Source: Chenopodium formosanum
Lineage: Eukaryota > Streptophyta > Magnoliopsida > Caryophyllales > Amaranthaceae
Direction: 5' to 3'
Assembly: GCA_024500155.1 (NCBI GenBank)
Contig: CM044858.1
Coordinates: 36,499,786-36,563,785 of the forward strand
Length of the DNA: 64,000 nucleotides
Below are positions 11,956 to 24,493 of the stretch, piece by piece. How positions within the stretch are numbered: position 1 is the stretch's first letter; each line of letters starts with the position of its first letter. The notes beneath the pieces were generated by a model. That model did no database searches, had not been told where the DNA came from, and saw nothing but the letters and a program-made list of their open reading frames with translations. Both the position numbers and the translations under genes were made by a program.

Positions 11956-12365
11956 TTGGGCTGATCCATAATGATGGGCTGATAAACATCCTTACTCCTC
12001 CTCCAATAGGAAGTTGGTTTTGGATCTCATTTTTATTTGAGCCATCAACTTTTTATGCTTTAAGATAACTTTTTATGTGCATTATTGTTAATTTTAATTA
12101 TGAATTTTGTCCTTGCTATAACAAAGATATTAGTCTGATACATGGGACCTTTTCATTTAATACACTTATTATACGACATCACACTTTCTAATGAAAATTA
12201 AACAAAATAAAAATATAGTTGTGAAGCTTTAATAGGGCTAGCTAGGTACCGTTCTTTTGAGCTTTACTAGGCTGATATGAAACGAGATAAACTAAATTGA
12301 ATTGAACTGTCTTAAACTACGACTAAGATCGTAAAATACTATATTAATAAAATTCCTCGGGTTTG

Positions 12366-13151
12366 GGGGCCTTTTGGTTGGGGGTATTTCAAAGGAAATG
12401 GGAATCAACTGCCCTCATTCTCTTTGTTGTCGTTTGTTAGGCCTTTTTTCCCATTCCCTTTACCCTCTTCATTCCTCCAAATCCCTCTAAGTTGATTCCC
12501 CACCCGACCCCCCCCCCCAATGGTAATTCCATTCTCATTCCTTAGCAACCACCACACCACCATACCACCACCCTCCTACCTATCTACACCACCGGAAAAC
12601 TAGCCACTGCACCACCGTCATTTCTCCACCTTTCGTCGTCCCTCCCGCAATCCTCGCCGTCCCTCCCCTCCCCCGAAACCCTTTCCCCACCCTTGTAAAA
12701 ACCTAAAAAAAATCGTCCTCCCTCCCCGTGAATCAACCAACCGAACACCCAAGGCGCAAGATTCCCCACCACTGAAACACCTAGCCACCTTACCGCAACC
12801 CCTCGGTGCCCCACCGTATCCCGAAACCCCTCTCCTTCCCTACTAAAAAAACCCTAAATATACAACTTTTAGGGAGAGGGACGGACATTGCTGAGCTTTC
12901 TCGAGGCTAGGGTTTTGTGGGTAGGGAGAGGGGCGGCGATGGGTTGCAGTGAGGTGACTGGGTGGTTGGGATATTCACAGTGACCGAAGAAAAAGGGAAA
13001 GAAGAAGTGAATTGGTAGTTTCTTGTGGTGGTTGTGATTTTATTGTTGTATAAAACAAACAACATTACAAAACAAAGGGAATTGCATTCTATTCTTTTCC
13101 ATTCCCTTTGTTTAAGTCATTCCCTTTCCCTTTGATGAACCAAACGGCCCC
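12366..13151. mobile_element. GC-rich non-autonomous transposon-like element, 0.79 kb
   Basis: The left end GGGGCCTTTTGGTTGGGG and the inverted right end GGGGCCGTTTGGTTCATC form imperfect terminal inverted repeats. Both ends are followed by AAAGG-AAA-GGGAAT motifs. The interior (about 12500-12970) is much more C/G-rich than its surroundings, with CCACCACACC repeats and an 11-C run at 12508-12518. No transposase frame and no clear target duplication were found. The open frame on the minus strand at 12584-12814 is low-complexity and not counted as a gene. Confidence 0.55.
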
Positions 13152-13296
13152 TTAGTATCAGCAATAATTAAATAAGAATTCTAACCATTTAAGCAACCTT
13201 AGCTTAGACTTGTGATATGAATTCTACATGTTACGAAATGTTGGTATATATATTGTCTCTACGGCCTACTAATTATGGTCTATTGGGTTCAACTTA

Positions 13297-13493
13297 GGGC
13301 CTGTTCACTTCAGCTTAATTTCAGTTCGGTTCAGCTCCAATCAGTTCAAATCCTGATATCCTTCTCTCATAAATTATCCATTTCAGCTAAGTTCAGTTCA
13401 ATTCAGTTTAGCTCGGCTCCAATCAGTTCAATTCAGCTCCAATCAGTTTAGTTCAGTTCAGTTTAGCTCAGTTCAGTAAATATGAATAGGCCC
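13297..13493. mobile_element. Tourist-like MITE of the TTCAG-pentamer family, copy 1
   Basis: Ends GGGCCTGTTCACTTCAG and, inverted, ATGAATAGGCCC. Flanked by TTA on both sides (13294-13296 and 13494-13496), the PIF/Harbinger target. The interior is built largely from the pentamer TTCAG and variants, with GCTCCAATCA units between. Confidence 0.8.
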
Positions 13494-14489
13494 TTATTGC
13501 AATTGATTGCCTGAAACTATTTTAACTTGAATTAATAAAGGAATTATTCTGTTATGATTGATTATTTTGGTTGATATTGTCATAACTTTGTGCCCTGTAA
13601 AACACTTGTTTTTCATGAACGAAACTTGTTTTTTCTATATTTAGACTTTATCAAAACCTATATTCTGTTTGAAATAATCCAAAATAAATTAGATCGATTA
13701 AGATGAAACAAACAAATCCAAATTGGAAGTATAATAATGTAGGAATTAGAATTTGTAATGTCTTTTTTTTTAGGGGGGAAATTTGTAATGTCTAGTTAGC
13801 CAGAGTTTAGGCGCATAACTATCCAAATTAAAGTAGTTTATCTTGACAGTTCATGTCCCAACTCCCAACTTAATTGGCTACCTTAATGTGATCTTCATCA
13901 TAAAGAATTTTTATAATTCATGATAAATATAAGGTGTCATTAGTTGGAGTCTTGGAGATTTATAAAAGTGTTACACTTGTTAATGTGTAGATCGAAGGCA
14001 ATGAAAATAAATATCATAAATAAAATTGTTGGTCTTCTCAAATAATGATGAAATAAATTAATCAAATCAGAATCTCACGAAATTTTATTTTATGATGGCC
14101 TGAAGATTCCAAAATATCTTGATTCACAAGGTTCAAGGAATCATGATTATGCCTAATTAACACCAACAATTTTGAGTTAGTTACTTAGTCAATAGACAGT
14201 TGTACAAATTTTTTCTTGATTATTATTGGTTGATTGTTTAATTATTTCTAAAGGATTCACATGTCTATAGAATCTTTATTGATTTTGCACGACATATCCT
14301 ATATTTTTGGTACGATTTTGGAGATGCAACTTTTTCATAGAGATGAACAATTGTAGTGTTTAATTAATTATATTGTTACTTAAAATAATTTGGGAGAGCA
14401 AAACATACCTTAAAGGTATTGTAGGTGTGAAAAATTGGCCTAATTTTGCATATGTGGCTTGGGATTAGCTTCTAGTCTTCTACATGAGT

Positions 14490-14634
14490 GTGATAGTGAG
14501 AGATAGCTCAAGTGGTTAGAGCTCCGCTCTCGATGTAAAAATTGGCCTAATTTTACAAGTGATCTTGGGATCGATTTTTATCATTCGCCCTTCTGGCTCT
14601 CTAACACCCAAAAAAAAAAAAAAAAAAAAAAAAA
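14490..14634 (+). mobile_element. tRNA-related SINE with poly-A tail
   Basis: The A box TAGCTCAAGTGGTTAGAGC (14504-14522) and a B-box-like GGGATCGATTTTT (about 14567-14579) are followed by a short unique part ending CTAACACCC and about 25 A. This is the structure of a plant tRNA-derived SINE. An upstream stretch (about 14431-14480) repeats the AAATTGGCCTAATTTT and CTTGGGAT parts and looks like a remnant of a second copy. Target duplications were not resolved. Confidence 0.65.
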
Positions 14635-16151
14635 GGATAAGTAACAAGTTGTCAAAAAATCTTTGAAGTTATTTTAATTTTAAGGAGGAAGAATATATCA
14701 TCATCATTGAATAGTCATACGACATCTACAATAATAGCATTGATCTGTGAATCACATATTTCGAGAAAATAAGATAACTTTTATAATCAAAATCATAATT
14801 AGTTTGCATATTTGGTATAACTCACAATCCACCGCTTCAAATTTGACACACAACGTGATTTTCGATGTTTTTGCATCTTTCTAAATACGATACTTCCCAA
14901 TTTGCGCTGATATTTTGATCGTGAAGTTGATGACTAACCCCTAAATCCATATGAATCCAAGTCACCTTATCAATTATAAAACTCTAAAAGTAATAATTCT
15001 CATCCACATACAAATGAAAATCAAAATCCCAAAAAATTGGGACATATTGTCACAAAGGGATGGAGAGAACAAAGTGAAGCAAAAAGAAAACAAAGCAAAC
15101 ACAAGAAGTAAATTCAGAAGAAGGGTTGGAAATAGTCTAATTTCTGATTACTGAATAAATTAGACTGTTTTCGGCCTAAAGAGACATAAGAAAAATGAAA
15201 TTCTAATAGAGAAGAGAGAAAAGGGGGAAGTGATAATTTATCTGAACTTATTTTATCTAAACTTAAATGAACTTACATACATAAACTTATTTAAACACCT
15301 TATCAAAAATTTTATTTAATTGCATTTTGAACTTGGGTATCCCTTATTAACTCTTATCAGAACTTATGTTTTTCAAAAAAAAAAAAAAAAAAAAAAAACA
15401 CGGAACCTAATTAAGGCGAACTAAACAAATCCTTAGGTGTTTATATAAAAGCTTCTACTTTGATGATGAGAAATTTGACGATGTTCTAAAATCCCAAATA
15501 TACATTGCAATATGGTAAGTTTATTAAAAAGTACAAGTTCAGACAATAGAAATCAATATTAACGAAATCTAAATATTTCAAAAGAGATGGATGATGTATT
15601 AATAATGAAAGTTTTGTGCTTTTTGAAAACTACAAAAGTTTCGTACTCTTTATACAATTATAGAGATTACATGAAGCTAATAGAATTCACATCTATCTTT
15701 ATTTGAGTGACCATAAGAGCAATTGACAATATGGTCCATAAAATGTTAAGAATGACAAAGTTGGGGACATTTAGAAAATGGAGTAATATGTTTGAAGACA
15801 AAATTTGAGATTTTACTAGATTCGAATGCTAACAATTAAGCCACATTTGATTGAGATTATGAACTAAATTGTGCCATAATCAATCGAGTTTTATGCGAAT
15901 TATACTCATATTTTCTCCTACAAAGTGTGAAGTGTAATTTTGTAAGAATATACATACTATAACCCCCTCTGATTCATACTACTTCCTCCATTCTATTAAT
16001 ATAATAATATTACATCATGTACTTCAATTTTAAAAGAAGTTTCAAAATATAGCACCATATCCAATTCATAAAATCAAATACCTATGTTCTTAGTCTTCTC
16101 ATTACAAATACTCAGTAAATTTAAGCTTAAAATCACATGAGTAATTGTGTA

Positions 16152-16405
16152 CTCCCTCTATTTTTTTTATATGCATCACTTTGAAAATTGCACTATTCAT
16201 ATACCATGGTTGACTTAATTTTTTCACCTCTAAAAAATGAATAAATGTTATTATATTATATATCATTAGATTTGTCATAATGTCTAGTTTCATAATATAA
16301 TTTTGTTAAAAATTTTACTAATACACAATTAAAGATATTTATAATCAAAATAGCGTCTCGGCAAATGTGTCAGTCAAACTGATGCATATAAAAAAACAGA
16401 GGGAG
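16152..16405. mobile_element. Stowaway-like MITE, 254 bp
   Basis: The left end CTCCCTCTATTTTTTTTATA is matched in inverse at the right end (TGATGCATATAAAAAAACAG, then AGGGAG). The left flank is TA and the right TT, so the duplication is slightly decayed. Confidence 0.7.
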
Positions 16406-16589
16406 TTCATTTTTAACTCTCTCATCCTTTTCCCAAATATTAAAAATGATCCAATTTCTATGATACGATAATTTTTGTAAGGAAGTACGTATCATATTAC
16501 GAAGTGATACTTTTTAAAATTGTTTTGATGGAAACTATGAATTAGATCAAATTGATGTTTTTGAGTTTTCCATAAAAGATACACCTGTA

Positions 16590-16860
16590 TCCGAATACTA
16601 GACCCGAATGACCCAACCTGCGACTTGAATTGGACTCAAAACAATGACTAGAATTTGACCCAAAATCTACCCAAATTATACTTGACCTAACCTAAAATGC
16701 ATTTGACCGAATTTTGATCTGAGAGCCAAATACCTCGACCCAAGTCGACCCGATACCTAAAGAGAACCAGTCTGAAGTGCCCTAATATACAAAGTGATCC
16801 GACTGATTTTAACCAAAATCAATCGATCTAAAAAGACTCAATACCCGATGTGATCCGAAC
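16590..16860. repeat. Degenerate GACCCGA/GACCCAA repeat tract
   Basis: Many imperfect copies of GACCCGAA, GACCCAAA and TGACCTAA occur at irregular spacing. It is a diverged simple repeat with no coding frame. Confidence 0.5.
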
Positions 16861-17445
16861 TAAAATTACTATATATGAAAAGTTTTTATCATGAGGTGCC
16901 ATTATCATGCACGAATGAGTAATTTTGTCCAAACTCTAAAATAATCTGGTAATTTTGTTCAAACTTTAAAAGTATTTTGGTCAGAGTATTTGGCGGCTTT
17001 TAGAAATTGTAAATGTATCTTTAACAACACAATTACACAAAGAAATATAAAAATTGACGCATATTAGCAACTTTTAAAAAATTGGCACAAAAAAAAAAAC
17101 CTTTTATTTTTGCCATAAAAAGAAACTTGATCTAAAACCAACCAATTTAATTCACACCAACTTCATATCATTAGTTTTCTTTTTTGCGTGTACAAATGTA
17201 AAATATCATACTTGTATTAAAATAAAGTGGAAAAAGATGGACAAACAATTGTTTTGTAAGAGCACTAGCAAAAAAAACACCAACGTCATACGTTTCGGTA
17301 CTGAAGGAATCATTGATTATACGTTTCGTGGTTAATTACTCTTTTTAGTTTTTGTTTTCATGTGCGCGCCAAGTAGCCAACGAACCCTCCTAAGCGCATT
17401 CTACTTAGTTACGGACTTACGGGTTGTGCCGGATCACAAGTTGTA

Positions 17446-17777
17446 CTCCCTCCGTGTTTTTAATAAGTGTTATACTTATCAAAGCCAACCGTATTTTAAT
17501 AAGTGTTACATTTTTTTTGGCAAAAAAAAAACATTTAAATATAGCATATCTCTCTCCTCTCATGATCCCCACCCAAATCCACTACTACTTTTTTTATTAT
17601 ATCTTTTCTTTCACATTCATTAATTTTCAAAACTATTAACCTCGTTATATTTCTTTTACAATTTTTTAATACTCCAACAATAACCTCACTTACCTCTTAT
17701 TTTATTTAAGTCAATTCAATTGTCTAAAACTATGTGCCGGTCAAACTGTAACACTTATTAATTAAACACGAAGGGAG
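17446..17777. mobile_element. Stowaway-like MITE, 332 bp
   Basis: Ends CTCCCTCCGTGTTTTTAATA and, inverted, TTAATTAAACACGAAGGGAG, flanked by TA. An internal second copy of TTTTAATAAGTGTTACA lies close to the left end. Confidence 0.8.
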
Positions 17778-18602
17778 TACAACATGTACTGTGTTACATA
17801 CTATCATCGTTCGAATTATTTGCAACAATTTGATATAAATTTATTTTGAGTAAAAACTACTAATCACTGTAAAACAAAAGTAGTAAATACGATTGATACA
17901 ACATACATTGATATACAAGCTATGTTAAATTATGTAAATTCGGTGAAATCGGATTGGATCGTATCAAGTTCTGTCCATTGACTAAGTGACGTAGAGAGAT
18001 TAGCTTCTCGGTTCGACGAAGAAGTGCAACGTCATAAAGCTTGATTTTAGTTTTTAAGGGTAATGATTTATATTAGTCGGGCACCCGGAGTCAGATTGCT
18101 TAAGAAAATATATTTTTAGAAATGGAAACAGGCCAATGAGTCCAATCCACCGCTACGCCATGATTGACAGGCTTTTTAAGCCATCCGGGTTCGTTAAGGC
18201 CCGAAAATAGCGTTTAAACATTTTTCGGATTTAAATTTTGTTTTATTTCGTATTAGGGTTTTACTTAGACTACTTAAACGCTTTAGCCGTCTTTAATATT
18301 CAGTTTTTGACATTTTAATAATATTCCCAAGAGTTTTACTCTTTTCTGGTGGATTCCGGAATATTTTAACAGATTTATCACTTGTAAATTTGTCTGTTCG
18401 CGAAGGATTAGCGCTTGCTTTTCTTTCTACCTTTCCGACTGCGTCACTAAAAAATTATATTGTATTAATACCATTACATCGAGTATAGTATAAATAAAAT
18501 TTGAAGGTTCTAGGCAAAAAAAAATTAAAAAAAAAAAGATTTTTAACAATTATATATATATATATATATTAAACGGATATTAAACTCAAAAGTAACCACT
18601 AA

Positions 18603-18835
18603 GGGCTTGTTTGGCATCGTTTTATGTTTTTAGTTTTCTTTTTTTTTTAAGCAAAAAAAGCAAAATAGAAAACAAGAAAAAGATGTTTATTTTCATTTTT
18701 TTTTTGTCAGTTTTCAAAATTATCATGATTTTAATAAGTTAACCTAATTTTTGTTTCAGTATATGACATAAATCATAAGGTTTGAAAAACAAAAAAACCA
18801 AAAAACAGAAAATCACAGTGATGCCAAACGAACCC
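18603..18835. mobile_element. Tourist-like MITE, 233 bp
   Basis: Ends GGGCTTGTTTGGCATCG and, inverted, GTGATGCCAAACGAACCC, flanked by TAA on both sides (18600-18602 and 18836-18838). The interior is A/T-rich without coding capacity. Confidence 0.75.
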
Positions 18836-19023
18836 TAAATAATACGAGTACTAAAATTTGAAAGTTAATATATTATAATAATACCATTTTTTGGATTGAT
18901 ATCAAAGGTCAGATTATTAAAAAATAATCAAAATGTGGGATTATTTTGGACGGATGAGGCAAAAGTGGAACTATTTTGGGCAATTTTTCCTTTAAATAAT
19001 CACTAATTCTATATAAATCTTAG

Positions 19024-19532
19024 GGAAATTTGCAAATTGCAGCTATTTAAACTTCGTATTTTGCAAACTGCAGCCATTAAAAATTGCAAATTGTAACCCA
19101 AAAGTTCATATAAATTGTAAATTGCAGCCTAATTAAACTTTTTCATCGGTTTACAAGTCGAAAAATCTTCGATCAAGGTTTTAGGGGTCATTTCAGCCCT
19201 TACGATCCAAATTGAGCTCGGAATAGCAAAAAAATAATGCAAGTGCCTCGTTTTGCGTAACAAAAATGTATCGATTTGTGGGAAACTTTAAAAATGAGAC
19301 ACTTACGTTTTTTTTTTGCTAATTCCGAACTCAATTTGGGCCCCTAAGGGCTAGCTAATATAACCCCTAAAACCTTAACCGAAGATTTTTTGACATGTAA
19401 ACCGATGAAAAAGTTGAATCGGGCTGCAATTTACAATTTATACGAACTTTTGGACTGCAATTTCAATTTTTTTTTAAGTGGCTGCAATTTGCAAAATACG
19501 AACTTTAAATGGCTGCAATTTGCAAATTTTCC
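19024..19532. mobile_element. Foldback element with ~210-bp arms
   Basis: The left arm (19024 to about 19235) and right arm (about 19320-19532) are inverted copies of each other over nearly their whole length, at roughly 85-90% by eye. They share GGAAATTTGCAAATTGCAGC ends and a CATCGGTTTACA core. The arms carry a repeated TGCAGCC-TTTAAA motif. No frame and no clean target duplication were found, so the superfamily is open. Confidence 0.8.
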
Positions 19533-20887
19533 GATTTCTTATGACAATCATTTTATGATTTAATGTCTCTCTTACGTTTTTATACATATAGAGATTTGTG
19601 TAACTTAGGAGACGGGTTACACTTACAACTAATCTTTTTACATTTTTTGTGTAACAATTTCTGATACTATACCTAATAGCCTAAGGAGCAATTGTTTAAC
19701 ATAATCGATTTTTTTATAAAGGTGAAGTTTATAGTTGTAATTCTATATGTACCACTTAACCCTTAAATCTTTGCCTCTGACAAACACTATTTAGGCAAAG
19801 ACATTATTTATTTATTTAATTATTTATTTTTTATTTTTTTACAATGAAGGCGAAGACACTCAACTTTTATGAATATGTTATCTCCTAGTTAAGTCAAAAT
19901 TAGTCAATCTTTGACAACTTTTAGAAGCCAACACAATCACAAATTCACAATAAACAAATAAAAATAGATTATCACTTTATTTAGAACGAATTATGTTTAC
20001 CTATAGTGATCTAGTTATTCACTATGCTCCTATATGGTTATCTAGTTAGTTGACATTGTTTTTCTAATCAACACTTCAAATTTTAAAAACCCAAATTGCA
20101 TGCCATTATACATGAACCTATGAGGAAATATAATTGTGTATACAAAAACAATGATATAAACCTAAATTATATATATTATACATATGGTGGATTGACTCCC
20201 ATCATGGATAAGCAAATCTCCCAAGGTTGACTTATAATTTGCTTTAAAACAATTTTTAATTAAGTTGTTTTTGAATTTTGTCTTGATTAATTCGTCATCC
20301 ATAAAATTTTGAAAAAGCACAATCAAATGCACATTTAGTCACTATCCAATTTCTCATATATTCAATTAATGGCTAAGTTATCTAGTTATACATTCTTGTA
20401 CCAAACGCAAAGGCAAAATATTAATCAATTTATATACAAGTACAAGTATTAATTTGCATAACACTCACCATTTGTTACTATTGTTAGTGCTATGACGACA
20501 ACCATTAATTCTTTTTTCTTTTGGCAACTTGCATGAGTTGCCATTATTTGACGTATTCGAGCATTAATATGAAATTTAAGCATCCCCTCTAAATAAACAA
20601 ATAAATAATTAATTAATAAAACAACATAAAAAATAATACTAAATTTACTTGTTAAGTGCGTGGATGGTGATGGTAGGTGCAAGTGATACTTGAATATTCT
20701 ATCACACCACACTTGGACTCCGTGTATCACACTTTCTGAGGTAATGAAATCATGCTCCTTATCCCCTAGTCTCTCTCGATTAGGGGTATAATCCAGTTGA
20801 GTTCTTTACAAGTAACTCGTACTCGTCTTGGTCAAAACCTTATTTAAAACCGCAATGAAATGAGGTGAGTGATCAAACTTAAATTGA

Positions 20888-20918
<31 letters not shown>

Positions 20919-21289
20919 TGGACATGTTCTATAACATTATTTTAGATACTCTTTTAAACAAATCAAAACGAGTTAAGGAAATTACACTTTTAGTAAAGAC
21001 TTATTACCTTCAACTTATTTCAAATTTATTACTTATTCTTGTGAGATTTGGACTAAATGTGATCAAACCAGATAAAATTAGAGTTATTATTTTTGTTCAC
21101 TTGTTACTAAGTATCTTTCTTAGTTGCCCTGTCAAAATAAAATAAAATAAAATAAATAATAATAATAAAATCTTTCTTAGTTGCATATTAATAAAAACTA
21201 CAAAAATAACATATTTAAATGCTGCACTAAAAGGAATCCAACAAAATCTCACCTATATTACACTTGATAGTGTTTTTTAGCCTGTATTA

Positions 21290-21510
21290 CTCTAATAGTT
21301 TCAAAATAAAGGACATAATTGGACTTTTACACTATTTACATTAAACACGACTTTAACCGACCTCTGTTATCGCTTACACAAAAGATTAGAATTGTCTCAA
21401 TAATTAATTAACTTTTTATATTATAGTTATTGACAATTCAATATATTATTGGTTAAAGTTATGTGTTGGCAAAACTGCTGATCTAAGCATTTATTTTGAA
21501 ACAGAAGGAG
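21290..21510. mobile_element. Stowaway-like MITE, 221 bp
   Basis: The left end CTCTAATAGTTTCAAAATAA matches the inverse of the right end TTATTTTGAAACAGAAGGAG. Flanked by TA at both sides. Confidence 0.7.
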
Positions 21511-21684
21511 TATTTTTAAAATGTGGTTAGAGTTTAGTCAAATTAGAACAGCAGGCTAAACCACATTCATATCAAATCCTATTGAAGTCAAATCAGAACA
21601 TTTTATTACGACCGAAGAGACAAGTCCTAAAAACCGCATGTATCATTATCCTATATAAAACCATACATTAAGTTTAATTACTAG

Positions 21685-21835
21685 AATAAAACATTTGTAA
21701 CGATTCATTGAAATAAAAAAAGAGAGATCGAATAGAGAGAAATAAAACATTTGTAACGATTCATTGAAATAAAAGAAGAGAGATCGAATAGAGAGGAATA
21801 AAACATTTGTAATGATTCATTGAAATAAAACATTT
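21685..21835. repeat. 56-bp tandem repeat, about 2.7 copies
   Basis: The unit beginning AATAAAACATTTGTAACGAT starts at 21685, 21741 and 21797, a constant period of 56 bp with few differences. The last copy is partial. No relation to a gene is seen. Confidence 0.85.
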
Positions 21836-21986
21836 AAAACGATTCATTTGTATCGATACCATGTCAAGAATAGAGAGAATAAAGAGAATAGTGTTGTGTG
21901 TTTTGTATTAGAGTATGCACATATATATATTCAACCTATGGAGATTAGAGCTCATAATTAAATACAACCCAATAGCTATTCACTAA

Positions 21987-22153
21987 GTGCCTGTTCTCAT
22001 ACGATTATTTTCAGTTCAGTTCAATTTAGCTCTAATAAGTTCAGTTCAGTTCAGTTCAGCTCCTAATTTCCCTCTCTCATAAAATATTCATTTCACTTCA
22101 GTTTAATTCAATTCAGCTCTAATAAGTTCAGTTTAGTCAATGAGAATAAGTCC
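21987..22153. mobile_element. Tourist-like MITE of the TTCAG-pentamer family, copy 2
   Basis: More diverged ends (GTGCCTGTTCTCAT and, inverted, ATGAGAATAAGTCC) flanked by TAA on both sides. The same TTCAG pentamer blocks and CCTCTCTCATAAAATATTCA centre occur in the other copies. Confidence 0.75.
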
Positions 22154-23111
22154 TAAATAGGCTCAATACTAGAAAAGTTTATTCATAGCAAAGTTGCAAA
22201 TATCAACACTTGGATTGAATAAAACGCGCGTGGAAGGGCTTTAGTGGTGGTAATTAGAGAGTACTTAGAAATTCTTAAACCACTTAATATATATTTAATT
22301 ATTATTAATAAAATTGATAAAATAAGAATGGAGACAGAGCATCTAAAAGAGGGGAAAAGGAAAGTGGTCACACCCCACTAATTCGTCTTTTAATGCAAAT
22401 TGCCAAGCACATTGGCCCAGGCTTATGATTCCCTTTCACCCCCTCAATTTGCATAAATACTTTCTTTATTTTATTTGATTATTTCATTTTTATTCACCAA
22501 ATAAAAAAAAAAAAAAAAAATTGTTGTCAGATACTAATCTAAAACGATACTTAAATATTCTATACCTGCAATTATATTCTTATTATTATATTTATACTAT
22601 ATGCTTCAATTATATGCTGACGTCGTGATAGTTCTTTATAATATTATACGAGTAGTCTTTTGATCTTCATTTTCTTTTAGGTTTTGTACCATGTACGTAC
22701 ATATACAACTAAGACTATGTTATTATTTAAATAAGTTCATATAATATTAGATAAGTACTCCGTAAATGTGAAGAGTTCCGCTTAAATATAAGGAAAACTA
22801 AATAATTAGGAAAAAATTAATTTGCAATTTGACAACATTTTCCTTCTTTTTTGGGTGTTTGTTTTCACATTATGTATGATTAGATTAGATCAGGGTGAAT
22901 TTTAGATGGATATTTAATCCAAAAATTAGCACTCATAAAAGCTAATTAAATGTAAACTCCCTCTTCATGTTTCATATTCTTTTTAATCAAAATATAAGAA
23001 CCCATTCTTTAAAAAAAAAAAAAAAAAAAAACCATCGTCCCATCCCATATTTGTAAATATCAGTTGATACCCAAAATTTAAGGTCAAATCGGTATATATT
23101 ATTTATTAATA

Positions 23112-23355
23112 CTCCATCCATTTCAGAAAGTTCGACTCACTTTGTATTTGCACAGTCTCTAATGAGCATCTTTGACTATTAAAAACTTCGGTTATGTATA
23201 AGTAAAATTTTTTTAAAAGTTGATATTTGAATATTTTATCATTAGGGAAATCTAATAAGATCAAAATTATTAATTTATTTTAATTGTATAAATCATAAAA
23301 TGTGAATTTGATCACATAAATATTAAGTGAGTCGAACTTTCAGAAACGGATGTAG
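23112..23355. mobile_element. Stowaway-like MITE, 244 bp
   Basis: Ends CTCCATCCATTTCAGAAAGT and, inverted, ACTTTCAGAAACGGATGTAG, flanked by TA. The arms share TTCGACTCACTT. Confidence 0.8.
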
Positions 23356-24172
23356 TATAAAAAATTAAAAAAAAAACAATAATATATAATTGACAAGACT
23401 AGCAAATCAAGTGGGCATGGACAAAATATTTCAAAACTTTTTGCTCCTAAAGCAACGTCATCAATCACTCTTTTAAATCTTCAGATGCAAAATACAATAC
23501 CGAGTTAATTTTATATTACCACTATATTTTATTTTAATTTTATATTCACATTTAATTAATCAACTCTCAGTTTGTTTATTAGGTCTTAGTTTTCATCTAA
23601 TTTTTTTGCCGAACTTAAATTATTTATTTAGCTTTAGACATAATTTATTCACTTTATTTAAATAATAATCAATAAAGATAATTTAAGTTCAATTATATAT
23701 AAAAAAAAGAAGTTAAGCTCAACCAAAAAATAAATTTAAACCAGTAAAATATGCAACTTTAAAGAATAACGGAGCAATAGAGAATTTATAAAAATAAGTT
23801 TTCACGAGAATTTTAATTCGAGGTTCTAGAAAACTTAATATTGTAAAATTAATTTAAATGTATTAAAAATAGTATCGATTAAGTAAAAATAATTTTATTT
23901 CAACAAAATAAGTTGAAGAGAATCATGCCTTAATTTTTTTTTTTCTGCTGAAATTAAATTATATTTGTTGAGCTTAAATTATATATTTTTATTGATTAAA
24001 ATTTATTTTTACTGATTTGCTGTGAAGATTGTTTTGTGAAGTTACTTATTTTAATGGATTGAAACTCATTGTTATTTAAATAATTTTTTTTGTTGAGCTT
24101 ATTTTTTTTTATTGAGCTTAACTTATTTTTGTTGAATTTAGCATTTTTTTTATTGAATTAATTCACTTTTCT

Positions 24173-24174
<2 letters not shown>

Positions 24175-24234
<60 letters not shown>
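24175..24234. repeat. (TA)n microsatellite
   Basis: About 30 uninterrupted TA units, directly next to a Stowaway-like MITE. Confidence 0.95.
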
Positions 24235-24235
<1 letters not shown>

Positions 24236-24237
24236 TA

Positions 24238-24493
24238 CTCCCTCTTTCCCTTATTTTTGCCCTATTTGACTTTACACGGTCGTTAACACTCGTGTTCAAA
24301 TGCTTATATCTCTTATTCTACATATATATATATATTATAAAATTTTGATATTAATAAAATATGTAATGAGACGATTCTAACAAGATCACACATGAATATA
24401 TTATAACTTATAGATTATTAAAATTCATGATCAAAGTTTTATAAGTTTGACTCATTTATTTGCAATGGGGTAAAATATAAGGGACGGAGGGAG
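24238..24493. mobile_element. Stowaway-like MITE, 256 bp
   Basis: Ends CTCCCTCTTTCCCTTATTTT and, inverted, ATATAAGGGACGGAGGGAG, flanked by TA. Confidence 0.8.

Noticed and set aside
12584..12814. Minus-strand open frame of 76 codons, Gly/Arg/Asp-rich
   Set aside because: Low-complexity product of a CCACC-rich tract inside a transposon-like element; no domain or splice context.
20449..20730. Minus-strand open frame of 93 codons
   Set aside because: AT-rich, no domain, no flanking splice or promoter signals.
21685..21835. CRISPR-like direct repeats
   Set aside because: Contiguous 56-bp tandem repeat without spacers, in a plant genome.
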